Source: Verrucomicrobiota bacterium (GTDB lineage: Bacteria > Verrucomicrobiota > Verrucomicrobiia > CAIQCK01). Taken from it: a stretch of DNA of 46,013 nt. Shown piece by piece: positions 8,506 to 16,444 of the stretch. Each line of letters starts with the position of its first letter. Position 1 is the stretch's first letter. The notes below the pieces were generated by a model. That model saw only the letters and a list, made by a program, of their open reading frames with translations. It had not been told where the DNA came from and searched no databases. A program made the translations under genes and the position numbers. Location: NCBI GenBank assembly GCA_026397915.1, contig JAPLTX010000054.1:1-46013 (forward strand), given 5' to 3'.

Positions 8506-9663
8506 GTGAGCAAAAAGGTCATGTTGTTCTTCGGTTCCGGAATCTCGTTCGAAACGGGTTTGCCCACCGTTCAGCAAGTCACAGATCGGCTATTAAACGG
8601 ATGGTGGTGGCGTCATACAGACGGGCGTTACTACGCCGAAGGAACTCCCGGCGTCGTCTCTGTGCCTCTTGTGCCACGTCTCCAGTCTTTCCTCAAGGTT
8701 TTGTTATCCCATGCCGACAGTTACGCGGCCCAGCGTTGTCTATCGACGGCAACGTATGAGGACCTTTATTTCCTTTGTCAGCAAATCCGGGATGAAGAGT
8801 CTGGAGAAATTGATAACCCGGCGATGCGCCCTTTCATCGATTTGATCCGCCCTCAGGTGGAGCCATTCTTCAAACCCTTCGAGCCGCCCGATGACACGGA
8901 GGAACTGAACCTAAAGAAGTTCGCCGACGAGTCCTGTCGGTTTATCGAATGCGCCGTGGAATACCTGTTGACGACGAAGAACTCTCCGAAAGGCCTTGGG
9001 CTTGTTAAGCAACTGGCCAAACAGCCAAACCTCACGCTTGACATCGTAACCTTGAATCACGACACCGTCCTCGAAACAATGTTTGACTCCGCTGGTATTC
9101 CCTATAGCGACGGTTTTGGGCCGTCAGAGAAAGACATTGCTTGGTTCGACCCACGACACTTGGATGCCACTGTCAGCAGCGTGACGCTCCTCAAACTTCA
9201 TGGTTCGATCAACTGGCACCAACTTCTCGGAGATGATCGGTCGGGTTGGGTTAAGTCCCAGATAAGCTCCCCAATGCAGATAATGATCAACAGCCATTGC
9301 CACGTCGTCCCAAGATCGTGGTGTCTCATCGGCTCATACAACAAACTGTCTGGCTACAGCCTGGGAATTTTCGCCCAACTCCATCTGAAATTTTTCGTTC
9401 GCCTTCAAGGCCATTCAACGATCGTAATGTCAGGCTATGGTTGGAATGATCACTGGATGAACCTACGGCTCTTCGAGTGGCTCAACTCAGTGCCGCAGAA
9501 CAAAATCGTGCTCCTGCATAAGCACACTGAGGAAGTGCGCCGCTCCCGAAGTGCAATGTGTTATGAATGGGATGATTTGAAAAAGGCCGGTAAACTCATC
9601 GTCATCGAAAAGTGGCTGTCGGAAACATGCCTGCAGGAAATTCTCCCGCATTTGCCTCAATAA
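8506..9663 (+). CDS. Stand-alone SIR2-domain protein (probable NADase, defence-type)
   Basis: 385 aa from GTG 8506. The SIR2-type NAD-binding core is present: FFGSGISFETGLPT at residues 8-21, TLNHDTVLE at 182-190 with the conserved Asn184, KLHGSINW with catalytic-type His232, and MSGYGWNDHW late in the chain. No signal peptide and no zinc-finger cysteine quartet, so it resembles the SIR2_2 group used as NAD-depleting effectors in phage defence rather than a protein deacetylase. It lies on the opposite strand to its neighbours, and sampled lines are about 48-52% G+C against low 60s around it, which suggests horizontal acquisition. No HerA, TIR, Argonaute or other partner gene is adjacent, so single-gene action (as in DSR-type systems) or an orphan is possible. 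Function is inferred from motifs only. Confidence 0.85.
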   Translation: MSKKVMLFFGSGISFETGLPTVQQVTDRLLNGWWWRHTDGRYYAEGTPGVVSVPLVPRLQSFLKVLLSHADSYAAQRCLSTATYEDLYFLCQQIRDEESGEIDNPAMRPFIDLIRPQVEPFFKPFEPPDDTEELNLKKFADESCRFIECAVEYLLTTKNSPKGLGLVKQLAKQPNLTLDIVTLNHDTVLETMFDSAGIPYSDGFGPSEKDIAWFDPRHLDATVSSVTLLKLHGSINWHQLLGDDRSGWVKSQISSPMQIMINSHCHVVPRSWCLIGSYNKLSGYSLGIFAQLHLKFFVRLQGHSTIVMSGYGWNDHWMNLRLFEWLNSVPQNKIVLLHKHTEEVRRSRSAMCYEWDDLKKAGKLIVIEKWLSETCLQEILPHLPQ

Positions 9664-9738
9664 GAATTGTTCCCTCGCACTCATCGCACTCCAGTCCTTG
9701 GTGATGCGCAGTTTGGTGAAAGTATCTGCGTGAATAGT

Positions 9739-10668
9739 TTAACTATTGCTCCTTGAAAGCTCAGTTTCCACCCACGCCTTGGTCTTCGACAACTCAGCGG
9801 GTTCGGGCTTGATGTGCTCGATGATGCAGGGCAGCGGGCGGTGGAGCTTGCGGATTTCGGAGATCAGCAGCGGGTAGTTCATCTCGCCGCCGCCGGGACC
9901 GGGATAGTCCACGCTGTCGCCGGTAGCGTTGATCTTTATGTCCTTGAAGTGGCCGAGGTGGATGCGGTCGCCGAGTTCGCGGAAGAGGCGGCGCATCTCC
10001 TCTTCGCGCTTCGGGTAGAGCGCGGGCGATATGAAGTTCGGCGGGTCGAGCAGGAGGCCGATGCGGTTGGCGGGGAACGGCGCGAACACTTCCTTCGCCA
10101 GTTCCAACGTGCCGACGACGTGGCGGAAGGTCGGCTCGAAGGCGACGCGGCCACCGATGGGTTCAAGGACCGGCAGGACGACCTCGCGGATGGCGCGATG
10201 CAGTTGCGCGACAGCCTCGGGCGTCTGGTTGCGCGGATCGGCGCCGCGGAACTGCGGCGAGTAGCTCGCGCTCCACGTGACGAACTGGCGGCAGTCGAAC
10301 AGCTCTGCGTGCGCGGCAACGAGCTTCATGGTGGCGATGCTCGACCGCATGAAGCCGGTGTCGCCGGGACGGAAAAGGTTGAAGTAGGTGCCAAACGCAA
10401 CGGTCTTCAGCTTCAATTCCTTGAGCGCGCCAGCGAGCGATTTGAGTTCGTCGGCAGTCGGCGGGAAGAAGAACGTAAGCTGTATCGTGTCGAAGCCGGC
10501 GGCGGCAATGGCCTTGGCGTTCTTGTGCAACTCGGCGGCGGAAGCGGCTTGCAGCATCATGCCGAGACGGATGTTGTCCTTCGCGGTTTCGGCGCCGAAC
10601 ACTTGCGTCGCACCAAGACCGGCGACGGTTGTTCCTAGCGTTCCAAGGAAATGGCGGCGTGTAATCAT
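9739..10668 (-). CDS. Exported sugar phosphate isomerase/epimerase-like TIM-barrel protein
   Basis: 309 aa from ATG 10668. The start is chosen because it opens a Tat-like signal (MITRRHFLGTLGTTVAGLGA) and falls 7 bp after the stop of the upstream gene. The barrel belongs to the xylose isomerase-like AP endonuclease-2 superfamily: AAGFDTIQLTFFF, a Glu in VAFEPTFRHVV, RIGLLLDPPNF, HLGHFKDIK and a final CIIEHIKPE supply the typical metal-site Glu, Asp, His and Glu. These proteins isomerise or epimerise sugars and keto-sugars. With the AKR-like and Gfo/Idh genes nearby, a periplasmic sugar-modifying route is plausible; the substrate is unknown. Confidence 0.85.
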   Translation of the reverse strand: MITRRHFLGTLGTTVAGLGATQVFGAETAKDNIRLGMMLQAASAAELHKNAKAIAAAGFDTIQLTFFFPPTADELKSLAGALKELKLKTVAFGTYFNLFRPGDTGFMRSSIATMKLVAAHAELFDCRQFVTWSASYSPQFRGADPRNQTPEAVAQLHRAIREVVLPVLEPIGGRVAFEPTFRHVVGTLELAKEVFAPFPANRIGLLLDPPNFISPALYPKREEEMRRLFRELGDRIHLGHFKDIKINATGDSVDYPGPGGGEMNYPLLISEIRKLHRPLPCIIEHIKPEPAELSKTKAWVETELSRSNS

Positions 10669-10675
10669 GGGAGTA

Positions 10676-11650
10676 TCAACTGCACCAGGGACGTTGACGG
10701 TTGGGTTTGGCTTTCTCGATGGCTTCGCGGGCAAGGGCAATGTCCTCGGCAATCTGCCAATCGAACATGCCGACGAGGATGTGGTCACCGCCGCCCTCGA
10801 ACGCCCACTGGAACGCCTTCTTCGGCGAGATAGCGCCGGCGGCCATGATCTTGAAGGCAATCCACGTCTTCTTGACGCTCTTCATCCGCTCGGCCACCGC
10901 CTTCCAGTCCTTGCACCAATAGCCCGGTAATTCGGCACACGGCTTCTTCATGTCGTCCGGCTTCGGCGCGGTGGGGTAGTCGAGGTGATGAAACGTCTTG
11001 ATGTAAAAATCATTCGGGACGCCGGCCTTTTCGCACGCCTCGACGACGCCGAGATCGTGCGCGCCGACACCGCCGGGGACATTCTGGAGTTTGAAAATCT
11101 CGACGGCCTTGGCAATCAAGTCCACGCGACCCGCGGCCAGCAAGCTGTCGGACACGCCGCCGTGCATATAGACCGCGTCGGCTCCCTCGCCGACAAGCTT
11201 CTCGACCTCCTCGCGGTAAGCAGTCATCGAGTCATCGGGCTTGCTGATCGGGCAGATGATCCACTGCATCTTGCCGCCGCGCTCGTGGCGGTGGCGCTTG
11301 AGCAGGCCCAACGCACGGGCGCGATTGCTCATGGACATCGTGTTGACACCGTTCTCCTCGGCCACCGCCAGCGTTTGCAGGATGCGCTCGTCGGTGTGGT
11401 AGTGCGCGGCTAGTTGTTCGACGTAGCGCAAGTCGCGGCTGTGGGTGAAGAGGTTGACCAGATTGCCGCCGAGAATGACGCGGCTGACTTTCATGTCCGC
11501 GCCAATCTTGCCCATCGGCAGCGTTTGCGCCGGAGCCTTCGTTGCGGTGGGCGACGGAGCGTCAGCGGCCGATGCGGTTACCAGCGTGGCGGCTGGAGCG
11601 GCCAGCAGCGATTTCGCGATGAACTCCCGACGATTGATTTCCTGCGACAT
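10676..11650 (-). CDS. Tat-exported aldo/keto reductase-like TIM-barrel protein
   Basis: 324 aa from ATG 11650. The signal has an RR motif (INRREFIAKSLLAAPAATLV). After a Pro/Ala-rich linker, PMGKIGADMKVSRVILGGN resembles the first strand of aldo/keto reductases, followed by AEENGVNTMSMSNRA, a YMHGGVSD strand and a GGDHILVGMFDW strand near the C-terminus. The usual Asp-Tyr-Lys-His tetrad is not obvious, so the enzyme may be a divergent relative with another activity. It is the first gene of a two-gene unit with the isomerase-like gene, 7 bp apart. Function beyond the fold is uncertain. Confidence 0.7.
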   Translation of the reverse strand: MSQEINRREFIAKSLLAAPAATLVTASAADAPSPTATKAPAQTLPMGKIGADMKVSRVILGGNLVNLFTHSRDLRYVEQLAAHYHTDERILQTLAVAEENGVNTMSMSNRARALGLLKRHRHERGGKMQWIICPISKPDDSMTAYREEVEKLVGEGADAVYMHGGVSDSLLAAGRVDLIAKAVEIFKLQNVPGGVGAHDLGVVEACEKAGVPNDFYIKTFHHLDYPTAPKPDDMKKPCAELPGYWCKDWKAVAERMKSVKKTWIAFKIMAAGAISPKKAFQWAFEGGGDHILVGMFDWQIAEDIALAREAIEKAKPNRQRPWCS

Positions 11651-11756
11651 GGCGATGCTCCTGTGATTGGGTCTCAAACGGACGCTTCTGGCGCTACTCG
11701 GAACGGAACGCATATTAGAAGCATCCGCCGCCGTTTCAAGCAGGAAGCCTGCACGC

Positions 11757-13958
11757 CTACTTGACCGCGCCCGCCGGCTTAAACCGCGGGTCGTCGAAAA
11801 CGAATGGCGGGCGCTCGCCGAAGAAGACTTTGTAGATGTCGTAGTTGGTCTTCATCATCTCGTCGAGCATCGCCTTCCACGGGCGGTCGGCGACGGAGAT
11901 GAGGCCGGTGTTGGCGGCTTCGCCGTTGTATTTATCGAACCAACGGCCTGTTACCGCCTGGTCCACGAGCGTGAACCACTCGATCCCCACCACATAGCCA
12001 AGCGCGGCGGCTTGCTCGACGTAGTGCCGGTAGGCGAGGCCGCGCTCAAGCTGGGTGGACACGTCCTTCACTCCGCCAGAGAGGCCGCTGTCAGCGGTTG
12101 CGCTAAAATAGAACTCGCTGAAGAACATCGGCTTGTCGCCCATCCAGCCGCGGATGCGCGCGAGCAGGCCAGGGTCGAGGCCGTAGGTGTAGTAGTTGAA
12201 CGAGACGACGTCCAAATACTTGCCGCTGAGCCGGCAGAGCGTCTCGTTGTTGATCGTGCCGGGCTGGAGCCGGTTGCCGATAAGCAGATGGTTCTTGTCG
12301 TATTTGCGGAACGTCTGTGTCACCACGCGGAAGTAAGCGTCGAGGAAGATACCGCTGAACTTCCGCATGTCCTCCTTGGCCGCCGCGGTCTTCACCGGCA
12401 GGCCGCGCACGGCGATGTCGCCGAACGACGCGAGCGACGTTTCCCACGCGCCGTTGAACGCCTCGACGGCCTTGTATTTCTCCTCCAGCATCTGCGCCAG
12501 CCGCCGCTTGCACGGATGCGAACCGTCGAGCGCCGCCACCGCACCGGGGATCTCCTCGTAGAGCGGCTCGTTGTTGAGGAAGTAACCGATGAGGAGCGGA
12601 TCGTCGGCAACCGGCGGGAGTTTCTTCGCGAAGAGCTTGTCGCACAGTTCGCGGAGCTTGTTCGAGAACGGGTCGAACACGCCGTGCGTGCCGGGGATGT
12701 CGCGGAAACCCTCCCACGTCGCCAGCGGCAGGTGCGCCACGTGCGGGAACTTCGCCTGCTGCCGCGCGCCCGCATCGCCTGCGCCGAACGCGCCCGACGA
12801 ATTGAAGCCCCACTTCCGCACGCGCTCGATCATCCGCGCGGTGTAGGCGGCCGCGTCGTAGGGCTGGCCGGTCTTGCGGATGGTGTTGACGAGATGGAAC
12901 GAGAGGACGTTCGGCTTCCAATAGGCGTCTGGATGAAACGCGCTCTTGAACTCGCCATCGCGCGCGGGCAGCCACTCGAAGACACGCTCGCGACCGGCGA
13001 AGTAAGTATAGTCGTCCGACGGCCCGAAGCCGCACACGCCGAGATGAAAAAACGCGTTGCCATCCGGGCCCACCAGAATCCAGCGCGCTCCTTTCTTCTC
13101 AACATGGAAGAAGCCGGTCCGCTTAAGGCCGAGTTTCTCGCCGCTGCCGGGCAATCCACCGAACGTGTCGAACGTCGGCGGACACAAGCCCGCCAACCAC
13201 GCTGCCTCGGTTTGCACATCCTGTTTGAGTTCCTCTTCCGACTTTACCTTGCCGGGAAACTCCGAGCGCGTGCTCTGGCCAAAACGGTCCACGAGCTTCG
13301 GCGCATCCGCCGCTGGCGCGCCGAACGCGATCTTCACGCGCATCGGTTCCGCGCCGGTCTGGCAGGGCGTGTTGAACTGCCACTGAAAAATCTTCCAGCC
13401 CCACTCGCGATTGTCGGTCAGTTCCTGGAAACTGTAGGGCGGCACCTGCAACGCCAGCGTCGCGTCGTCGAAGTTGCGCAGCGTCAGCGTCTCGGCGTTG
13501 CCTTGGAAGATGTGCGGCTTGGGCGGCTTCTGCGCGGGAAACGGTGTCTCTTTGCCATCACCGATCTTCCATGAACCGCCCGTGGCGTAGCTAAAATCAA
13601 TCTGCATCGTCGCGCGCAGTGACTTCACGCCGGTGGGCACATTGATCGGCGTGAACGTCAGCGTCCCCTCCCCCGGCTGCAACGCCACCTCGATGCGCGT
13701 GTCGCCGTCGAACTTGAGCGTGGCATTGTTGCCCGAAATTTTCGTCTCAATCGCTTTGCGCACGTCATCCCATTTCTCACCGATGAAGACCGGATAGCTC
13801 AGCGTGAACTTCCCCGCGCTGCCCGCCTCGATTGTCAGTCCCTCCCGCGTCAGCCGCAACGACGTTGGACTCTCCGCGCCCGCCCCAACGTCGCACATGA
13901 CCGCGAGAGAAACCGTCAGCACGTGAAGCGCGGCGCGAAAAAGAAAAATGTGTTTCAT
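11757..13958 (-). CDS. Secreted GH-A clan glycoside hydrolase, beta-agarase (GH50)-like
   Basis: 733 aa from ATG 13958; a TTG three codons upstream is less likely. Signal peptide at 1-28, then an N-terminal beta-sandwich-like region to about residue 225. The catalytic barrel opens with FFHVEKKGARWILVGPDGN and FFHLGVCGF, matching the RWWLV-PDG-x-FFSLGV pattern of GH50-like agarases. Acid/base candidate is Glu464 in GYFLNNEPLYEE and nucleophile candidate is Glu615 in KPMFFSEFY, placed as expected for clan GH-A. It precedes no close co-oriented gene (106 bp to the next start at 11650). Agar or galactan activity is inferred; in soil or freshwater relatives the true substrate may be another beta-linked glycan. 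Confidence 0.75.
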   Translation of the reverse strand: MKHIFLFRAALHVLTVSLAVMCDVGAGAESPTSLRLTREGLTIEAGSAGKFTLSYPVFIGEKWDDVRKAIETKISGNNATLKFDGDTRIEVALQPGEGTLTFTPINVPTGVKSLRATMQIDFSYATGGSWKIGDGKETPFPAQKPPKPHIFQGNAETLTLRNFDDATLALQVPPYSFQELTDNREWGWKIFQWQFNTPCQTGAEPMRVKIAFGAPAADAPKLVDRFGQSTRSEFPGKVKSEEELKQDVQTEAAWLAGLCPPTFDTFGGLPGSGEKLGLKRTGFFHVEKKGARWILVGPDGNAFFHLGVCGFGPSDDYTYFAGRERVFEWLPARDGEFKSAFHPDAYWKPNVLSFHLVNTIRKTGQPYDAAAYTARMIERVRKWGFNSSGAFGAGDAGARQQAKFPHVAHLPLATWEGFRDIPGTHGVFDPFSNKLRELCDKLFAKKLPPVADDPLLIGYFLNNEPLYEEIPGAVAALDGSHPCKRRLAQMLEEKYKAVEAFNGAWETSLASFGDIAVRGLPVKTAAAKEDMRKFSGIFLDAYFRVVTQTFRKYDKNHLLIGNRLQPGTINNETLCRLSGKYLDVVSFNYYTYGLDPGLLARIRGWMGDKPMFFSEFYFSATADSGLSGGVKDVSTQLERGLAYRHYVEQAAALGYVVGIEWFTLVDQAVTGRWFDKYNGEAANTGLISVADRPWKAMLDEMMKTNYDIYKVFFGERPPFVFDDPRFKPAGAVK

Positions 13959-14003
13959 ATCTTTCAACCGAGGGTGGAGAGCGTGGTCCGGAGCGTCGAG
14001 CCA

Positions 14004-14864
14004 TCACTCCGGCTTGAGGTCCGCACGCGCCTTGACCTCCTTCACCATCGCCTCCCAATGGCGGCGGAGGAAGGGCGGGTCGTTCAGGCTGTCGAGCGCA
14101 TAGCTGCGGTCGGCACGGGCGAGGTCGAGCACGGCGGTGATCATCTCCTCCTGATAGTATCCCGCCTCGGCCAACGGCATACCCGACGGCTCGCGGATGA
14201 ACGACTGGCCGCTGGAGGTTTGCAGGCCGTCGGGCGACTGGCCTACCGTGTTGGCGACGCAATGGAACATCTTGCTGTTGGGGCCGACCGGCTGCTGCGC
14301 GCGGCCCGCCACGCGTTTCCACAGCACCGCCTCAATCTCGTCCGAGCTGCACGACGGGTGAAACAGCACCTGCGCCCCCGCCATCGCCGGCAAACGATAC
14401 AGCTCCGGATGCCGCCCGTCTCGGCAGATCACCAGCGTGCACCGCACCCCGTCTATATCAAATAGCGACACCTTGTTGCCGCCGCGGCAGAACTTCCGCT
14501 CGTCGCGTCCGGCCATGTGAACCTTGGCGTATTCATGCACCACCGTGCCGGTCGGCGAGATTACGTGAGCAAGGTTGAGAAAACGGTCGGCAGTTTTCCG
14601 GACGCTGCCCGCGATGACCCAGATGCCGGCTTCCTTGGCCGCGCGGCGCGTTTTGTCGAGCGCGCGCTCCACGGCTGCCGGCGCGAGCCGGGCCACATAC
14701 GGGAAGTAATAGCTCGTCAGGTTCGCCTCTGGAAACAACACCACGCGGCTGCCTTCCTCGGCGGCGAGGCGGATGTAGTGCAGCGTCCGCTCCAGGTTGC
14801 GTTCGAGGCTCTTGGCCCAATGGAGTTGCACGCAGGAAACTTGCAGGGCTTTGGTCGCGCTCAT
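14004..14864 (-). CDS. Carbon-nitrogen hydrolase (nitrilase superfamily)
   Basis: 286 aa, cytoplasmic (no signal peptide). The Glu-Lys-Cys triad is visible: Glu46 in VVLFPEANLT, Lys114 in EYAKVHM and Cys147 in LVICRDGRHPE. The family hydrolyses amides, carbamoyl compounds or nitriles. The gene lies 64 bp after the PQQ-propeller gene and 45 bp before the GH50-like gene on the same strand, so all three may be transcribed together. Substrate cannot be read from the sequence; N-carbamoyl or omega-amide hydrolysis is possible. Confidence 0.88.
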   Translation of the reverse strand: MSATKALQVSCVQLHWAKSLERNLERTLHYIRLAAEEGSRVVLFPEANLTSYYFPYVARLAPAAVERALDKTRRAAKEAGIWVIAGSVRKTADRFLNLAHVISPTGTVVHEYAKVHMAGRDERKFCRGGNKVSLFDIDGVRCTLVICRDGRHPELYRLPAMAGAQVLFHPSCSSDEIEAVLWKRVAGRAQQPVGPNSKMFHCVANTVGQSPDGLQTSSGQSFIREPSGMPLAEAGYYQEEMITAVLDLARADRSYALDSLNDPPFLRRHWEAMVKEVKARADLKPE

Positions 14865-14928
14865 GGCCGACAGGTTAAACCAGAATGGGTGAGAATCCAG
14901 AACTATCAGGAAGCGTCCACTGGAGCAG

Positions 14929-16296
14929 CTACCGTGCTGAAGCTTCGGCCCGATTCTGAATCCGCCAGAGCTTGGAGAAGGTGCGGATCACGAGGCTGTC
15001 GCGCGCTACCGCCGGCGTCGCCAGCGTCATTTCGTCGAGGTGGTTGCTGCCGAGGAGCTTGAACTCCGAGCCGGCTTGCACGACAAACGTCTCGCCGTCT
15101 TCGCTCAGGCAGAAGATTTTCCCGTCACACGCCCACGGCGACGCGGTAAACGCAGTCGCGCTGACACTGAGCCGCTGGCGACCGTAAACCGGCTTGCCCG
15201 TCTTCGCGTCGTAGCAGGCAAGAAAACCTTTGTCATAGAGCACGTAGAGGTAGTCACCATAGAGCAACGGCGACGTGTTGTAAGGGCCGGCCTTGCGGTC
15301 GCACCACGCGATGAACTCGTTGCTCGTCTGGTCGTCCTTGAGCGAGATGTCGCCCGATGCGCCGGGGCGGATGGCATAGACGGGCCGCAGGGAGTTGCTG
15401 ACGTAGCCGGAGCTGACGTAGAGCAGGCCGCGGCTGGCGACGGGCGTCGGGATGACGATGTCTGACATGCCGGAGAGTTCCCACAGCAGGTGGCCGTCGA
15501 GGTCGTAAGAGCGCACTTTACCGCGACCGGGGGTGACGATCTCGGTGCGGAGTTCGTTTTCCCAGACCAACGGCGTGGCCCAGTTGCTCGGCTCGTCGCG
15601 TTGGATGCGCCAGAGCTGCTTGCCCGTTCGCTTGTCGAACGCGGCGAGGAACGACGCCTTCTCGTTGTCATTCACCACATAGACGCGGTCGCCGTGCAAC
15701 ACGGGCGAGGCCGCCGGCCCCCAGCCGAGCCGCGTCGGGAAGAAACCCCATTTCTGCGACCACACTTCGCGCCCGTTCATGTCGTAGCAGAAGAGGCCGA
15801 CGTTGCCGAAGCACGCGAACACGTGCTCGCCGTCGGTGGCGGGCGTCTCCGAGGCGTAGCTGTTCTTCATGTGGATCGCGCCTAGCGTCGGCCCGCGATG
15901 CGCGACGCGTTCCCACAAAACCTTGCCCGTGGTGAAGTCGAAGCAATAGAGGACGCAACGATACTCGTCGCTCTCGCGCGTGCCCCAGAACCGCCAGACA
16001 TAAAGACCCTTGCGCGGCGGCTCGACGTCCCGCCCGCTCACCGCCGACGTGACGAAGACCTTATCGCCCCACACGACCGGCGACGACCACGCTTTGCCGG
16101 AAATGGCGGTCTTCCACGCGACGTTCGTGGTCGCGCTCCAGACGCCCGGCAGTTTCGCGCCGTCGGCAACGCCGCCACACCCGCCACGGAACTGCGGCCA
16201 GCTCTCCAGCTCGGCAGCGAGCGCGAGGTGCGCACCAATCAATAACACGGTGAGTTTAAGAAGAACGTGATGTCGGCAGCTCGTGTTGTGTTCCAT
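14929..16296 (-). CDS. Secreted PQQ-like beta-propeller protein
   Basis: 455 aa from ATG 16296. The signal peptide core is LLKLTVLLIGAHLALA; an in-frame start at 16341 would add 15 residues. The mature part begins ESWPQFRGGCGGVADG, typical of the planctomycete/verrucomicrobial outer-membrane PQQ-like (BamB-like) family, followed by blades such as SSPVVWGDKVFVTSAV, TGKVLWERVA, TPATDGEHVFACFGN and RTGKQLWRIQRDEP. It is probably a non-enzymatic or quinone-binding propeller. It is divergent from the hydrolase operon, with 148 bp between the two starts. Ligand unknown. Confidence 0.87.
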   Translation of the reverse strand: MEHNTSCRHHVLLKLTVLLIGAHLALAAELESWPQFRGGCGGVADGAKLPGVWSATTNVAWKTAISGKAWSSPVVWGDKVFVTSAVSGRDVEPPRKGLYVWRFWGTRESDEYRCVLYCFDFTTGKVLWERVAHRGPTLGAIHMKNSYASETPATDGEHVFACFGNVGLFCYDMNGREVWSQKWGFFPTRLGWGPAASPVLHGDRVYVVNDNEKASFLAAFDKRTGKQLWRIQRDEPSNWATPLVWENELRTEIVTPGRGKVRSYDLDGHLLWELSGMSDIVIPTPVASRGLLYVSSGYVSNSLRPVYAIRPGASGDISLKDDQTSNEFIAWCDRKAGPYNTSPLLYGDYLYVLYDKGFLACYDAKTGKPVYGRQRLSVSATAFTASPWACDGKIFCLSEDGETFVVQAGSEFKLLGSNHLDEMTLATPAVARDSLVIRTFSKLWRIQNRAEASAR

Positions 16297-16444
16297 TGCC
16301 GTGTTCTTTTTCGCACATTGTCGGGCACCTCGCCATGCCATTTTTCACGGCGGCTCCTCCGCGCCCCAAAAACGCTCGCTTGATTCCGGCGCGGCAGGTG
16401 ATATGGATTGGCCCGCCAACAGCACTTCGCGCAAAGGAGAATCT

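Noticed and set aside
8506..9663. Thoeris (ThsA) or SIR2-HerA system
   Set aside because: No TIR, SLOG, HerA or Argonaute gene is adjacent; only the SIR2 domain itself is supported.
11667..13574. Long plus-strand open frame opposite the GH50-like gene
   Set aside because: High-G+C antisense frame with Arg/Glu/Val-rich product and no recognisable domain; the minus-strand gene carries conserved hydrolase motifs.
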